Positions 33,552 to 42,612 of a stretch of 64,000 nt of DNA are shown in pieces (the stretch's first letter is position 1; each line of letters starts with the position of its first letter). Where the stretch lies: positions 1 to 64,000 of the forward strand of contig JAXGQE010000009.1 of assembly GCA_040766585.1 (NCBI GenBank), in the 5' to 3' direction. Below the pieces are notes generated by a model. It saw nothing but the letters and a program-made list of their open reading frames with translations. It was not told where the DNA came from and did not search any database. The stretch is from JAXGQE01 sp040766585. GTDB lineage: Bacteria > Bacillota > SLNR01. The position numbers and the translations under genes were made by a program.

Positions 33552-34282
33552 TTTTCCGCCAGCATAATCAGACGTGGACTGGTTTCGGGATCATGAAGCG
33601 CACCATCGAAATCACCCAGATAGGTCACGCGCTGGAACGGTGTTCGTGAAAACATATTTTCATAGTCCGCCCGTTTCATGGCATTGAGGCGGATCACATC
33701 GTAGCGGTGCTGAAAAACGTCTGTGTCACACCGGATGTGCAGAATGGTAAAAACAATCTCCCGAGGATTGGGGTATTCCAGAATGAAATAGAAGGCCTGG
33801 TCCCGGTGCAGCCGTCCCGGCAGCACTTTGGGCCGGCTACTGATCAGCGCGTCCGAATACCCGTTGTCGATGAGCAGGACTCCCCCGGGATTCAGCCGAT
33901 CGTACATGGAATTCAGGGCTTTTACAGTATCTTCCGGGGTCAGCATGTGGCGCAGGCTGTTGGCCGTGCAGCAGATCAGATCAAACTGCCGGTCCCAGAT
34001 AAAGGCCAGCTCCCGGTAATCGCCCTGCTTCAGCGGGATATCCCGACCCATGGTGTTTTTACGGGCCTGGGCCAGCATGGCGGCCGAAAGGTCCGATCCG
34101 GCGCTGTCCAGTCCCAGTTCATTCAGGAGTACCAAATGCCATCCGATGCCGCAGGCGCAGTCCAGGGCGCTGTGGATATCGTATCGGCTGATGATGCTTC
34201 GAAACAAGGGAGCCTGTTTGTACACTTCTGTTTTTGGATTCAATGCTTCATAGTCTTCAGCCAAAAGACCGTATGCATCCAT
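33548..34282 (-). CDS. Class I SAM-dependent methyltransferase
   Basis: A 244-residue protein started at the ATG at 34282 behind AAGGAAG. The AdoMet fold is visible: motif I LDCACGIGWHLVLLNELG near residue 41, GSDLSAAMLAQARKN, then FDLICCTANSLRHM and LNPGGVLLIDNGY. It starts MDAYGLLAEDYEALNP, as in small-molecule methyltransferases. The acceptor is unknown. Coupled to the 77-residue gene downstream. Confidence 0.82.
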   Translation of the reverse strand: MDAYGLLAEDYEALNPKTEVYKQAPLFRSIISRYDIHSALDCACGIGWHLVLLNELGLDSAGSDLSAAMLAQARKNTMGRDIPLKQGDYRELAFIWDRQFDLICCTANSLRHMLTPEDTVKALNSMYDRLNPGGVLLIDNGYSDALISSRPKVLPGRLHRDQAFYFILEYPNPREIVFTILHIRCDTDVFQHRYDVIRLNAMKRADYENMFSRTPFQRVTYLGDFDGALHDPETSPRLIMLAEK

Positions 34283-34436
34283 CCCCATCACTTCCTTCCG
34301 GCACATCCTACCGCCTCGAAGGGCTGCGTGCCCATTCATGGTTCACACTTCATTTACACAAAAATTCTGCATCGTTTTTCTCTTTCCTGCCCTGCACTTT
34401 CACCGAACGGCATCCTGCCGGGGATCTGTGGGAGCA

Positions 34437-34475
34437 GAAAACGGACCGATTCCATCGATCTGAAATCCAGTCCGT
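34437..34475 (-). terminator. Probable terminator of the universal stress protein gene
   Basis: ACGGAC-x-GATT pairs with AATC-xx-GTCCGT across a 12-base loop, followed by TTTTC on the minus strand, 17 bases after the stop codon. Confidence 0.55.
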
Positions 34476-34491
34476 TCATGGTTGCCTTTCC

Positions 34492-34929
34492 CTATTTGAC
34501 CACCAGCACATCGCAGTGGACCTGCTGGACGACGGCGGTGCTGACACTGCCCATCAGGATCTTCTGCAGTCCCGAGCGCCCTTTGCTGCCGATGATGACC
34601 AAATCGAACTTTCCTTCGTCGGCGTAGTCCACCAGGGTGGTGGCAGGATGTCCTTTCAGCATGTGGGTGCTGTAATTGGCGCCAAATTCCTTCAAAAGCC
34701 GTCCGGCCCGGTTCAGGATGCTTTCCCCATGGGCTTTCATCTGGGATTCAACGCTGTGAGGAATGGGCACATTGGCATAGGAGGATCCCACCGACGCCGG
34801 AATGTGCAGCGACTGGTGCACATAAACCACCTCGATGACCGCATCCTCCACCAGCGTGGATAGTTTCGCCGCCCGGCGGGCTCCCTTCATGCTTAATTCT
34901 GAACCATCGGTGCATAACAGAACTTTCAC
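34492..34929 (-). CDS. Universal stress protein (UspA family)
   Basis: A 145-residue Usp domain. It begins with KVLLCTDGSELSMKGARRA and ends with the ATP-binding motif VIIGSKGRSGLQKILMGSVS (G-2x-G-9x-G-S/T), so it is likely the nucleotide-binding type. Usp proteins help cells survive starvation and redox stress. It starts at a GTG behind AGGGGGG. Transcribed alone after the chromate transporter pair. Confidence 0.92.
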   Translation of the reverse strand: MKVLLCTDGSELSMKGARRAAKLSTLVEDAVIEVVYVHQSLHIPASVGSSYANVPIPHSVESQMKAHGESILNRAGRLLKEFGANYSTHMLKGHPATTLVDYADEGKFDLVIIGSKGRSGLQKILMGSVSTAVVQQVHCDVLVVK

Positions 34930-34983
34930 ATCAATACCCCCCTTGTTTGTCCATCAGTTCAAATCGTCTCGGTTGTGTATTTC

Positions 34984-35517
34984 TCACGGAGATAAAAACA
35001 AGATACCGTACACTAAGGATGCCATAATGACAAAAGCCGGGTGAATTTTTTTCTTCTGGATGAGATAATAGCTGGCGGCCAGAAGCAGTACTGTGTGCAG
35101 CAGCCCGCTGCTGTTGTACGAATTGCTGAAAAACCGCCAAGTCATGGCTCCCAGCAAAACAGCGATGGTGGGGCGGACAATTTTGGACAGCATCTGCACT
35201 TTGGGCGAATTCCGGTACCGATACAAGATGCCCAGAAGCATCAGCATCAGCAGCAGCGACGGCAGGACCGTAGCGGTCAACCCCAGAATCGATCCCAGCA
35301 CTCCCCCCATCTCGTACCCGATCAGGCCGGCCATTTTGGTGGCGATGGGGCCCGGCAGGGCATTGCCCAGGGCCAGCACTTCGGCAAACTCTTCCACGCC
35401 CATCCAGCCGTACCGATTCACCACTTCGTGCTCAATCAGGGGAATAATGGCCGGTCCCCCGCCGTACCCCACAATATTGGGAACAAAAAAAGCCATAAAT
35501 ATCTGCCAGTAGATCAC
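34984..35517 (-). CDS. Short-chain chromate transporter, second half
   Basis: A 177-residue CHR-domain membrane protein with NIVGYGGGPAIIPLIEHEVV near the start and the LALGNALPGPIATKMAGLIGY signature near residue 50. Short-chain CHR proteins work as heterodimers of two adjacent half-size genes with opposite topology. The GTG start at 35517 overlaps the stop of the upstream partner in a GTGA junction and has GGAAGGGGG upstream, so the pair is translationally coupled. Export of chromate is the family's named function; other oxyanions are possible. Confidence 0.88.
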   Translation of the reverse strand: MIYWQIFMAFFVPNIVGYGGGPAIIPLIEHEVVNRYGWMGVEEFAEVLALGNALPGPIATKMAGLIGYEMGGVLGSILGLTATVLPSLLLMLMLLGILYRYRNSPKVQMLSKIVRPTIAVLLGAMTWRFFSNSYNSSGLLHTVLLLAASYYLIQKKKIHPAFVIMASLVYGILFLSP

Positions 35518-36095
35518 TCTGACCGTCCCCCTTCCACCGGACAACTATCTTCGGGTTCCGGTTGTGGCTGGGGTTTCAGCAACGCAAAGAGAATGAGCGC
35601 TCCGATCAACAGAGCCGGATGAATACCCAGAGTCTGGGTCAGGATAAACGAAAGACCCAGAAGAGCCAATACAGGGATCTGTCCCAGATCTTTCAGGGAC
35701 CGGCGGACAAAATCCCAGGTCAGAACGCCCAGCATCACGGCAATCACAGGAACCACACCCCGGGTCATGCCGGAGACCCAGCCCAGATGCCGCACGGATG
35801 CCAGAGATGTCAGCAGAATAATCATCAGAACAATGGTGGGGATCGTGGTAGCTGCCACCGACACCAGGCTTCCCAGCCAGCCCCCCTGCCGGTACCCGAT
35901 GTATCCGGCCATTTTGGTGGCAATGGGGCCCGGGAGAGTATTCCCGATGCACAGTGTATCGGAGAATTCTTCGGCAGTCATCCACTTGTACCGATCCACG
36001 ACTTCCAAATATACCAGGGGGATGGACGACGGGCCGCCGCCGTACCCCAACATTCCCACTCGAAAAAAAGCCATAAACAGATCCCGATGCACCAT
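35514..36095 (-). CDS. Short-chain chromate transporter, first half
   Basis: A 193-residue CHR-domain protein with MLGYGGGPSSIPLVYLEVVD and the signature CIGNTLPGPIATKMAGYIGY. The C-terminal tail is proline- and acid-rich. It pairs with the overlapping downstream half. The two halves share the NxLPGPIATKMAG motif but are otherwise diverged, as expected for a functional heterodimer rather than a recent duplication. Confidence 0.88.
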   Translation of the reverse strand: MVHRDLFMAFFRVGMLGYGGGPSSIPLVYLEVVDRYKWMTAEEFSDTLCIGNTLPGPIATKMAGYIGYRQGGWLGSLVSVAATTIPTIVLMIILLTSLASVRHLGWVSGMTRGVVPVIAVMLGVLTWDFVRRSLKDLGQIPVLALLGLSFILTQTLGIHPALLIGALILFALLKPQPQPEPEDSCPVEGGRSE

Positions 36096-36201
36096 TCCGT
36101 TGTCGTTCCCCCTTCAAAATGTTCACTGCAAGAAATCGATCCAAGTACCCATAAATGAGTATCTTCGTCATTCAAAGAAACATTCCTGCCGCTGGCTCCC
36201 G

Positions 36202-37446
36202 TCAGAGAACCGGGTTCGGCTCTTCATGGGACGGCGGCCGTACGGTGCGCAAAACAACGGCTCCGATGGCGCATATGCAGGCGGCGGCCACATAGCTTAA
36301 GGTGTACGCCCCCGTGGCATCCCGGACCAGTCCGCCTACTAGCGGGCCCAACAGGCCGCCCAGACCGGACCCGGTCAGCATCATGCCGAAGTTGACGCCA
36401 AAATTCCGAATTCCGAAATAGTCCCCTGTAATGGACGGAAGCAGCGTCAGCATCCCCCCGAAAGTAAATCCAACCATAGCCACTCCGGCGGCCAGAGTCA
36501 AGGGGGCCACCAGACGGGAAAACATCACATAGGCTGCAAACTGAATCAGGTACAGGGCTGTCATGGTATTCAGCCGGCCCAGACGGTCGGATATGATTCC
36601 GCAGAGTATGCGCCCTGAAAAGTTGGCCACCGCATAGGTACCGATGAGCATGTAGGCATTGCTGACTCCCGCCTGTTCGATACCGATTTTCGACAGCTGC
36701 CCGATAATCAGCAGGCCGGAAAAGGAGATAAAGAGAAAAATCAGCCACAGTTTCCGAAACGATGTGGTCTTGATGGCTTCATGCCATTCATAATCCGCTT
36801 TCAGGGCCGGAGCCAGGGAAGCCGATGAGGCGTTGCGCAGTTCATCCTGAGCCACTTCACGGATGATGTGTCCGTGAGGCGGGTTTTTGACAAAGCGGGA
36901 TAACCCTATGATGATCAGAGAAAAAACCACACCGAAGATCATGAAGGTCTGGGAAAGGGTAAAGCGGGTCAGCATCCAGGTGGTTAGCGGAGCCAGAAAA
37001 AGCGGTGCCAGGCCATACCCGCTGATGACAATCCCGGAAATCAATCCCCGCTGTTTGGGACCGAACCATTTGACCGCCGCCGGCGTCGGCGCGGAATAGG
37101 CCACGCCCATCCCGGTGCCGTAGACAATGCCGAAGGAGATGGCCAGTCCAACGGGAGTCAGGAAATTGCCGGATAAGATGAATCCTGCACCCACCAGCAC
37201 CCCTGCCAGCATAATCACTTTCTGAGGGCCGATGAGATCCTGGGCACGGCCTCCGGGAATCATGGACAGGGCAAACATGGCGCAGGCGATCATATACGGA
37301 ATCTGGGTCATGGTGGCTGTCCACCCGAACCGGTCAATCAGGGTCGCCGAAAAAATGCCCCAACTGTTTAAGATCCCCAAAGTTGTGTTGACACCGATAC
37401 CGGCCATGACCACGCCCCAGCCGGGATAGAACCCTCGTTGTTCCAC
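36202..37446 (-). CDS. MFS transporter, OFA (oxalate/formate antiporter-like) group
   Basis: A 414-residue, 12-helix MFS protein. It starts at a GTG at 37446 after AAGGAGG. OFA features: NSWGIFSATLIDRFGWT in the first loop, GGRAQDLIGPQKVIMLAG for the loop 2-3 motif, GIVYGTGMGVAYSAPTPAAVKWF in helices 4-5, and SDRLGRLNTM in the second-half repeat. Substrates in this group are small carboxylates such as oxalate, formate, pyruvate or lactate; the exact one cannot be read. Single gene. Confidence 0.85.
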   Translation of the reverse strand: MEQRGFYPGWGVVMAGIGVNTTLGILNSWGIFSATLIDRFGWTATMTQIPYMIACAMFALSMIPGGRAQDLIGPQKVIMLAGVLVGAGFILSGNFLTPVGLAISFGIVYGTGMGVAYSAPTPAAVKWFGPKQRGLISGIVISGYGLAPLFLAPLTTWMLTRFTLSQTFMIFGVVFSLIIIGLSRFVKNPPHGHIIREVAQDELRNASSASLAPALKADYEWHEAIKTTSFRKLWLIFLFISFSGLLIIGQLSKIGIEQAGVSNAYMLIGTYAVANFSGRILCGIISDRLGRLNTMTALYLIQFAAYVMFSRLVAPLTLAAGVAMVGFTFGGMLTLLPSITGDYFGIRNFGVNFGMMLTGSGLGGLLGPLVGGLVRDATGAYTLSYVAAACICAIGAVVLRTVRPPSHEEPNPVL

Positions 37447-37665
37447 GAAAGAAACCTCCTTTGATCAGCGCGACTCCATCCGTCTTAGCTGCCAGTATCA
37501 TCGTACATGGTAACGCAGACTTGTTCTGTCATTGTATCATACAAAAAAAGACTGGAGAAGAGGGACAGCCTAAAAAATCTCCCCATTGCCGGCCATCCCA
37601 TCCCGTTTCTCTCCAAATCTTTCCCTTGCTCTCATATCCTCTTGAATACACCCTGTTGTCCAGTC

Positions 37666-39330
37666 TTACATGAAGCAGCTGCCCCCGAGAAATTCCATGA
37701 TAATGGAGTTTACGGGGATCTCATCGCATTCAAAGGGAACGAAATGGTCCAAAAACCGCAGCAATCGAGAGGCTTCCATGTATTCCGGTGCCATTTTATC
37801 CACCGTCAACAGCAGGGATTCAGCATGCTTTTTCAACACACCCAGTTCGTAGACCATGGCCGAGTTGAACATGGCGTCGGCGTCTTCCTGGAAGGGGAAT
37901 ATGTGTTTTTCCTCTCCTCTTCGGACCGACGGCCAGCGGCTGATGGTCTGGGTGGCGTTGTGCCCCCGAAACTGGAAATCCCGAACCATGCGGCGAATCA
38001 GCCGAGTATCGGTAGTGGGAATCCGGTTGTATGAATCCAGATTGAGCTGGGTCAGCGCGCTGATGTACACCTTAAACTTCTGCATTCTGGGAATGGAGCG
38101 GGTCAGGGCTTCATTCAGTCCGTGGATGCCTTCCACAATCAGGGGCTGGTCTTCCCGGAGTTGGATAAAGTGGCCTTTGAACTCCCGTTTCCCGGTAATG
38201 AAGTTGAATGTGGGGATCTCCACTTTCTCTCCCGCAATCAGCGCCAAAAGATGCCGGTTGAACAATTCAATATCAATGGCCTCCAAGGCTTCGAAGTCGT
38301 ATTCCCCCGACTCATCCCGGGGAGTCTTTTCCCGATCCAGGAAATAGTCATCCAAAGAAATGGCCACCGGCTTAAGCCCATTGACCCGCAGCTGAATCCG
38401 CAGCCTCTGGGCAAATGTGGTCTTACCGGAGGAAGACGGTCCGGCAATCAGGATCACCCGAATGTTTTCCCGGTTGGCATAGATCTGATCCGCAATCTCC
38501 GCGGCCTTCTTTTCATGCAGAGCCTCCTGGATGCGCATCATATCCGGCCCCAGACCTTTTTCCACCAGATCATTCATGGATGCTACATTTTCCACATCCA
38601 GAATCTCTCCCCACTCTTCGGCTTCCCGGAAAATCTGAAAGAGTTTGCGGTGTTCCACAAACGGTGGAAGTACCAGGGGATCGGTTTTTTCCGGAAAACG
38701 CAAAATCATGCCGGGGGCATAATAGCGCAGATCAAAAAGATGCAGATAGCTGGTGCTGGGTACCATGGTTTCATAGAAGTTTTCCACCAGCCAGCCTAAG
38801 CTGTGCAAATCCACAGTCTCTTCTTTCCGACGTTCATACAGACGGACTTTATCGGTCTGTTTTCTCTCGGCAAACAGCCGGATGGCTTCTTCCCGCAACA
38901 TGGGTCTTCGCTCAAAATGCTCATCCCGGGCAATGATTTCATCCATCCGTTCTTTCAGTTGGGACACATTCTCTTCGGTCATGGTGTAAAGACCATCCAC
39001 CTCGCAGTAGAGCCCTTTGCTGAGGGAATGTTCAATGGAAACCTTGCTTCCCGGAAACAGTTCCCGGGCCGCCCTAATAAAAACAAAAGAGAGACTGCGG
39101 ACATAAATCCGCATGCCTTCTTCAGTCCCCAGATCCAAAAACCCCAGGCTGATATTTCGATGAATACGATAGGTCAGCTCCCGGGGCTGATTGTCCACAA
39201 TTCCGGCCACAATGGTGTAGGGAAACCGATCCGCGTATTCCTGGCTGATCATTCCCAGGGTCGTTCCGGCTGGATATTCTTTCTGTTCTCCGTCAAACAT
39301 CTGAACGGTGATGGTTGCTTGTTCAGTCAC
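37666..39330 (-). CDS. TGS domain plus uridine-kinase-like nucleoside kinase
   Basis: A 554-residue fusion. Residues 1-60 form a TGS domain (ITVQMFDGEQKEYPAGTTL), followed by a threonyl-tRNA-synthetase-like second additional domain and then a P-loop kinase with LIAGPSSSGKTTFAQRL near 297 and ISLDDYFLDREKTPRDESG. This architecture is a widespread nucleoside kinase annotated as uridine kinase-like or phosphoribulokinase-like. The start is a GTG at 39330 that overlaps the Nif3-like stop by 8 bases, so the two are coupled. The substrate is probably a nucleoside, perhaps modified. Confidence 0.87.
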   Translation of the reverse strand: MTEQATITVQMFDGEQKEYPAGTTLGMISQEYADRFPYTIVAGIVDNQPRELTYRIHRNISLGFLDLGTEEGMRIYVRSLSFVFIRAARELFPGSKVSIEHSLSKGLYCEVDGLYTMTEENVSQLKERMDEIIARDEHFERRPMLREEAIRLFAERKQTDKVRLYERRKEETVDLHSLGWLVENFYETMVPSTSYLHLFDLRYYAPGMILRFPEKTDPLVLPPFVEHRKLFQIFREAEEWGEILDVENVASMNDLVEKGLGPDMMRIQEALHEKKAAEIADQIYANRENIRVILIAGPSSSGKTTFAQRLRIQLRVNGLKPVAISLDDYFLDREKTPRDESGEYDFEALEAIDIELFNRHLLALIAGEKVEIPTFNFITGKREFKGHFIQLREDQPLIVEGIHGLNEALTRSIPRMQKFKVYISALTQLNLDSYNRIPTTDTRLIRRMVRDFQFRGHNATQTISRWPSVRRGEEKHIFPFQEDADAMFNSAMVYELGVLKKHAESLLLTVDKMAPEYMEASRLLRFLDHFVPFECDEIPVNSIIMEFLGGSCFM

Positions 39331-40174
39331 CCTCGCTTCCCCTTTCTGCAATGGTGCCGGATGTGATCCCGGACATGGTCTGCACCCGTAGTCCCCGAGC
39401 CTGAAGGGCCCGGACAAACTGATTGATGCCGATGGAGTCGCTGGCCATATGTCCGGCCACAATCACATTGCCGATGTTTTGATCCTGCACGGCTTTGCGC
39501 ACCTCATCGGGCACATGCATGCAGACAATGGTTCCAATGCCGGCTTCAAAATAGGCTTTGAACACGGCCTCACCACCGTTGGTTCCACCTGCCATCAGTA
39601 CCAGGACGCGCCCAGCGTAATCTTTCTCGCTGCCGACACGGATGGACGGGCCGGCCAGGGTGTTCTGGTATTCTCCCATCTGTTTGAGGGCACCGATGAC
39701 ATCGCCCAGGGTAGCCCTGGGATCGGTCAATTGTTGATCCAGATGACCCTGCACCGTGTTTTCCGTGATAATGTCCAGGGGCATATGGATATTCATAAAC
39801 GGCATTTTCAGCAACCGGGCCGCAGAACCTGTCCGGTCATAGTTGCTGACATGGGAATCCCGTTCAATGCGCTCTCGACGCGCTTTCAGCGCTTTTTGGG
39901 CTTTGTTGACCGGCACACCGGCCTTGACCATGCAGTCAATCTGCCGTTCCATGACTTTATGGAAGTGAACGCTGGGTTCACCCCCCTGGGGGTGGTGGCT
40001 GATGATCAGATCCACGCCCAGTTCCCTTCCCAGAAGGATTTCCGGTGTGCCCATATCCACACCCATCAGCACGGTTTTAATGTCTTCTCCCGGAACCAAA
40101 ATACCGGAATCGTAAGGAATTTCGTTCAGCCCGGCCATCTGAAGAGCCAGATCCATGATTTCTTTGGTGTTCAT
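39323..40174 (-). CDS. Nif3-like dinuclear metal-centre protein
   Basis: A 283-residue member of the Nif3/DUF34 family (NGG1p-interacting factor 3). It has the metal-ligand segments VDLIISHHPQGGE near residue 54, IHMPLDIITENTV, and GHMASDSIGINQFVRAL near the C-terminus. The ATG follows GGGAGGTAAGGGTGA. Family members form hexamers with two metal ions and have been linked to GTP cyclohydrolase or general nucleotide-damage repair; the role here is unknown. Coupled to the TGS-kinase gene, suggesting a nucleotide-related function. Confidence 0.87.
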   Translation of the reverse strand: MNTKEIMDLALQMAGLNEIPYDSGILVPGEDIKTVLMGVDMGTPEILLGRELGVDLIISHHPQGGEPSVHFHKVMERQIDCMVKAGVPVNKAQKALKARRERIERDSHVSNYDRTGSAARLLKMPFMNIHMPLDIITENTVQGHLDQQLTDPRATLGDVIGALKQMGEYQNTLAGPSIRVGSEKDYAGRVLVLMAGGTNGGEAVFKAYFEAGIGTIVCMHVPDEVRKAVQDQNIGNVIVAGHMASDSIGINQFVRALQARGLRVQTMSGITSGTIAERGSEGD

Positions 40175-40194
40175 TCACCCTTACCTCCCACAAG

Positions 40195-40827
40195 TTAGTC
40201 ATCGCGGTGAAATCTCAGCGATTTGATCTTTCCCGTACGATCCGCCATCTCGGCATTGAATATCAATTCATTGCGGCTGAGAATCCCCGGATCAAATGTC
40301 AGCACCCGGGGGTTGTATCCCTGGTCATCATCCCCCCGCTTTCTCAGCCTTCCTTCGGCAATATCCTGAGAACGCATCCGGACAAACACTTCGTCCCGAT
40401 GCAGCAAAACAGTATTGACTCGATCCCAGCGATTTTTCTGCAGGTAGGTCTGGAGACTCCTCACATCAAACAGCGCATCCCGGTATTTGGGGCTCAAACC
40501 GGCCCGGCAGGGATAGCAGCGGGAATCCCCTCGGTTCATGCGCTTGTCGCAGTAGAAGCACTCATCGTCGATGATTTTCCCTTGAATCTGTCCATCCCTG
40601 ACCGCATCCAGCGTCTCCACCGGATAGTCTTTGCCCAGGATCATATCAAAGACCCGGGCCCAATGCATTATATGCACTGCATCACCGGGACGGTAGAGAA
40701 TGCCGTTGCCGACTTTATCCGCCAGGATCTCCACAGGAGCATCAGGAGGAAAAATGAAGGCGGTAAACTCATTGGGTATCTGTTCGCTGAACGCGCCATG
40801 GGCGGTTCGATACATACTGTAAATCAT
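40195..40827 (-). CDS. Hypothetical protein with a Cys4 zinc site
   Basis: About 210 residues. The only recognisable element is CFYCDKRMNRGDSRCYPCRAG near residue 95, a likely zinc knuckle. The N-terminal half is hydrophobic and aromatic, the C-terminal half basic (RLRKRGDDDQGYNPR). It begins at the second of two ATGs, which has better spacing to AAGGGA. Upstream of the Nif3-like gene in the same direction and probably in one operon. No family recognised. Confidence 0.6.
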   Translation of the reverse strand: MIYSMYRTAHGAFSEQIPNEFTAFIFPPDAPVEILADKVGNGILYRPGDAVHIMHWARVFDMILGKDYPVETLDAVRDGQIQGKIIDDECFYCDKRMNRGDSRCYPCRAGLSPKYRDALFDVRSLQTYLQKNRWDRVNTVLLHRDEVFVRMRSQDIAEGRLRKRGDDDQGYNPRVLTFDPGILSRNELIFNAEMADRTGKIKSLRFHRDD

Positions 40828-40892
40828 GTTCATTCCCTTCTGATCCCTCCACCAGGTTCCATGGTAATCACACGAACTTTACATCCGCATGA

Positions 40893-41486
40893 TCATTCTG
40901 AATCCAATGCCATTTCTTCATCCAGGGGGTCGGCCAGCGACTCCCCGCACCGTTCCATAAACTGCATGACCTTGACCGTGTAGGCCAGAACCACCACGAA
41001 CAGGACCACCACAACCAGCACGAAGAGAAACGGCACAAAGACAAGACCAATCATCAGCAGCGTGGCCAGATTAATCAGAAGGTACTGGGTCCACCGGGTC
41101 ATGGCTTCGGATTCAATCCCCGGCTGCCGCTGGTCTGCCGCCATATCCTGAATGCCCCGGAACAGATGGTACACGGTCAGCACGCTGAGGACAATGGACA
41201 CAATGGCCAACCCCAGGGCTAAGGCTCCGGATCCGGGTGTGGGGTCAATGACTCCCGTAGAATTCACCGGTGCTTCATAGAATGTAAACACCGAAAGAAT
41301 CATCATCAGCACGGAAAAATTGGAACCCTGCTGAAAGTGTGGGCTCTGGTCCTTCAGAAGAAGCATCCCTGAATAGAAAAAATAGTAGCCGATGATATCC
41401 GGCAGAATATCGATGCCCTGAATGCGAAAGTCCAGCATAACCAGTAAAAATCCCCAAAACAATTTACGAAAAGCACTGCGATTCAT
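40893..41486 (-). CDS. Four-helix membrane protein of unknown function
   Basis: A 197-residue membrane protein, started at 41486 behind GAGGAGAGG. Hydrophobic segments lie near residues 10-42 (FWGFLLVMLDFRIQGIDILP, then DIIGYYFFYSG), 55-75, 95-118 and 140-175. The N-terminal DFRIQGIDILPDIIGY motif is shared by uncharacterised Firmicutes membrane proteins. The acidic C-terminus (PLDEEMALDSE) is cytoplasmic. Located just upstream of the zinc-site protein. Confidence 0.65.
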   Translation of the reverse strand: MNRSAFRKLFWGFLLVMLDFRIQGIDILPDIIGYYFFYSGMLLLKDQSPHFQQGSNFSVLMMILSVFTFYEAPVNSTGVIDPTPGSGALALGLAIVSIVLSVLTVYHLFRGIQDMAADQRQPGIESEAMTRWTQYLLINLATLLMIGLVFVPFLFVLVVVVLFVVVLAYTVKVMQFMERCGESLADPLDEEMALDSE

Positions 41487-41604
41487 ATCCTCTCCTCCTC
41501 GATGACTCTGGCGCCACCTGCGCCAGGATTTTTTCATGCTACATGGATATGTGTTTCAAAGTGTGATACACTGAATCTAAACTCGTTGAAAGGGAGACAT
41601 CCGC

Positions 41605-41841
41605 ATGGAAACCATGGAATCCATCATCAATTCGCTGCCCAAAGCAATGATCCAGCAAAAAGGCCGCCGCGCTCATATTACATTGGTATCCGGCGAGCAA
41701 GAAGAATGCTTTTATCTGGGCCGCCACAAAAATACAGTGGTGATCAGCCGCGAACCCTATGTGGTCCTGAAACCCTACCGGGACATTTATCTGGCCCGGG
41801 AATCCCAGGTGACAGACATCACCTTTTTGGACGATGCATGA
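41605..41841 (+). CDS. 78-residue hypothetical protein
   Basis: ATG at 41605 with AAAGGGAG upstream. Compact protein of beta-strand character (RRAHITLVSGEQEECFYLG, NTVVISREPYVVL) that may form a small barrel such as a PilZ- or Sm-like fold; that is a guess. It lies between genes of the opposite strand. Confidence 0.6.
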   Translation: METMESIINSLPKAMIQQKGRRAHITLVSGEQEECFYLGRHKNTVVISREPYVVLKPYRDIYLARESQVTDITFLDDA

Positions 41842-41963
41842 CGGTGCCGTTCCGGTTCCCTCTTGAAATTCCCGGGACCCTTTGCTACATAATTCGTCTT
41901 GCAGCGCCCGATTACCTGTTTTTCTCATTATATCATGCTGTCGAAAAGACTCAACACGTGGAA

Positions 41964-41992
41964 AGAACAGCCCCTTGAAGGCTGTTCTTTTT
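41964..41992. terminator. Bidirectional terminator
   Basis: AGAACAGCC and GGCTGTTCT with a seven-base loop, followed by TTTTTG on the plus strand. It lies after the 78-residue gene (plus) and directly after the stop of the flavin reductase gene (minus), so it may serve both. Confidence 0.75.
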
Positions 41993-42000
41993 GAGTTGAA

Positions 42001-42552
42001 TTACGCCAGATAATTGCCCAGATTCCAGGCTTCGGCCATGGCCTCTGTATTTTGCTCAGCTTCACCGTAAGTATGGGCGGACACCACCAGCTGGTGGTCA
42101 AATTTCATTTCCAGATAGGAAAAACTGTCCTGGAACATCCCGATGGTATGCCGGGCTGTGGCCGGATCGGTATCCCCCATGGCGCAGACCAGCGCCACCT
42201 GTTTTCCAGCCAGCTGCGTCCGTTTGTCGCCATTTAAAGCGTACCAGCGGTCGAAAAAGGCCTTCATCTGGGCGGATGGCCCCCACCAGTAAATGGGTGT
42301 CCCCAAAACGATGGTGTCGGCTGCCAGAATATGGGGATAGAGGTCGTTCATGTCATCCTTCTGGACGCACCAGTCCACCTCCTTGCGGAGACAGGCTCCG
42401 CAGCCCTGGCACCCTCCAATGCACAGGTCTGACAAAAAGACTTTCTTCGTTTCAGCGCCCCCCTCCCTGGCTCCCTTCAGGACCTGATCCACCAGAACAT
42501 CCGTATTGCCGCCATGACGAGGGCTTCCCACCAGGGCCAATATTCGTTTCAT
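42001..42552 (-). CDS. Flavodoxin-fold NADPH-dependent FMN reductase family protein
   Basis: A 183-residue protein, started at 42552 behind GAGGTG. It has the FMN-phosphate loop GSPRHGGNTDVLVDQVL near residue 8, a CxGCxxC segment (CIGGCQGCGACLRKE) and LGTPIYWWGPSAQMKAFFDRW near 75. This is the iron-sulfur flavoprotein/multimeric flavodoxin WrbA-like group common in anaerobes. The cysteine segment could bind a metal cluster. Electron donor and acceptor unknown. Confidence 0.85.
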   Translation of the reverse strand: MKRILALVGSPRHGGNTDVLVDQVLKGAREGGAETKKVFLSDLCIGGCQGCGACLRKEVDWCVQKDDMNDLYPHILAADTIVLGTPIYWWGPSAQMKAFFDRWYALNGDKRTQLAGKQVALVCAMGDTDPATARHTIGMFQDSFSYLEMKFDHQLVVSAHTYGEAEQNTEAMAEAWNLGNYLA

Positions 42553-42612
42553 CGGATGCACCTCTTTCAATTTATTGGTAAACTCCTGTTCTGCAGAGGC
42601 CGTGAATATCGG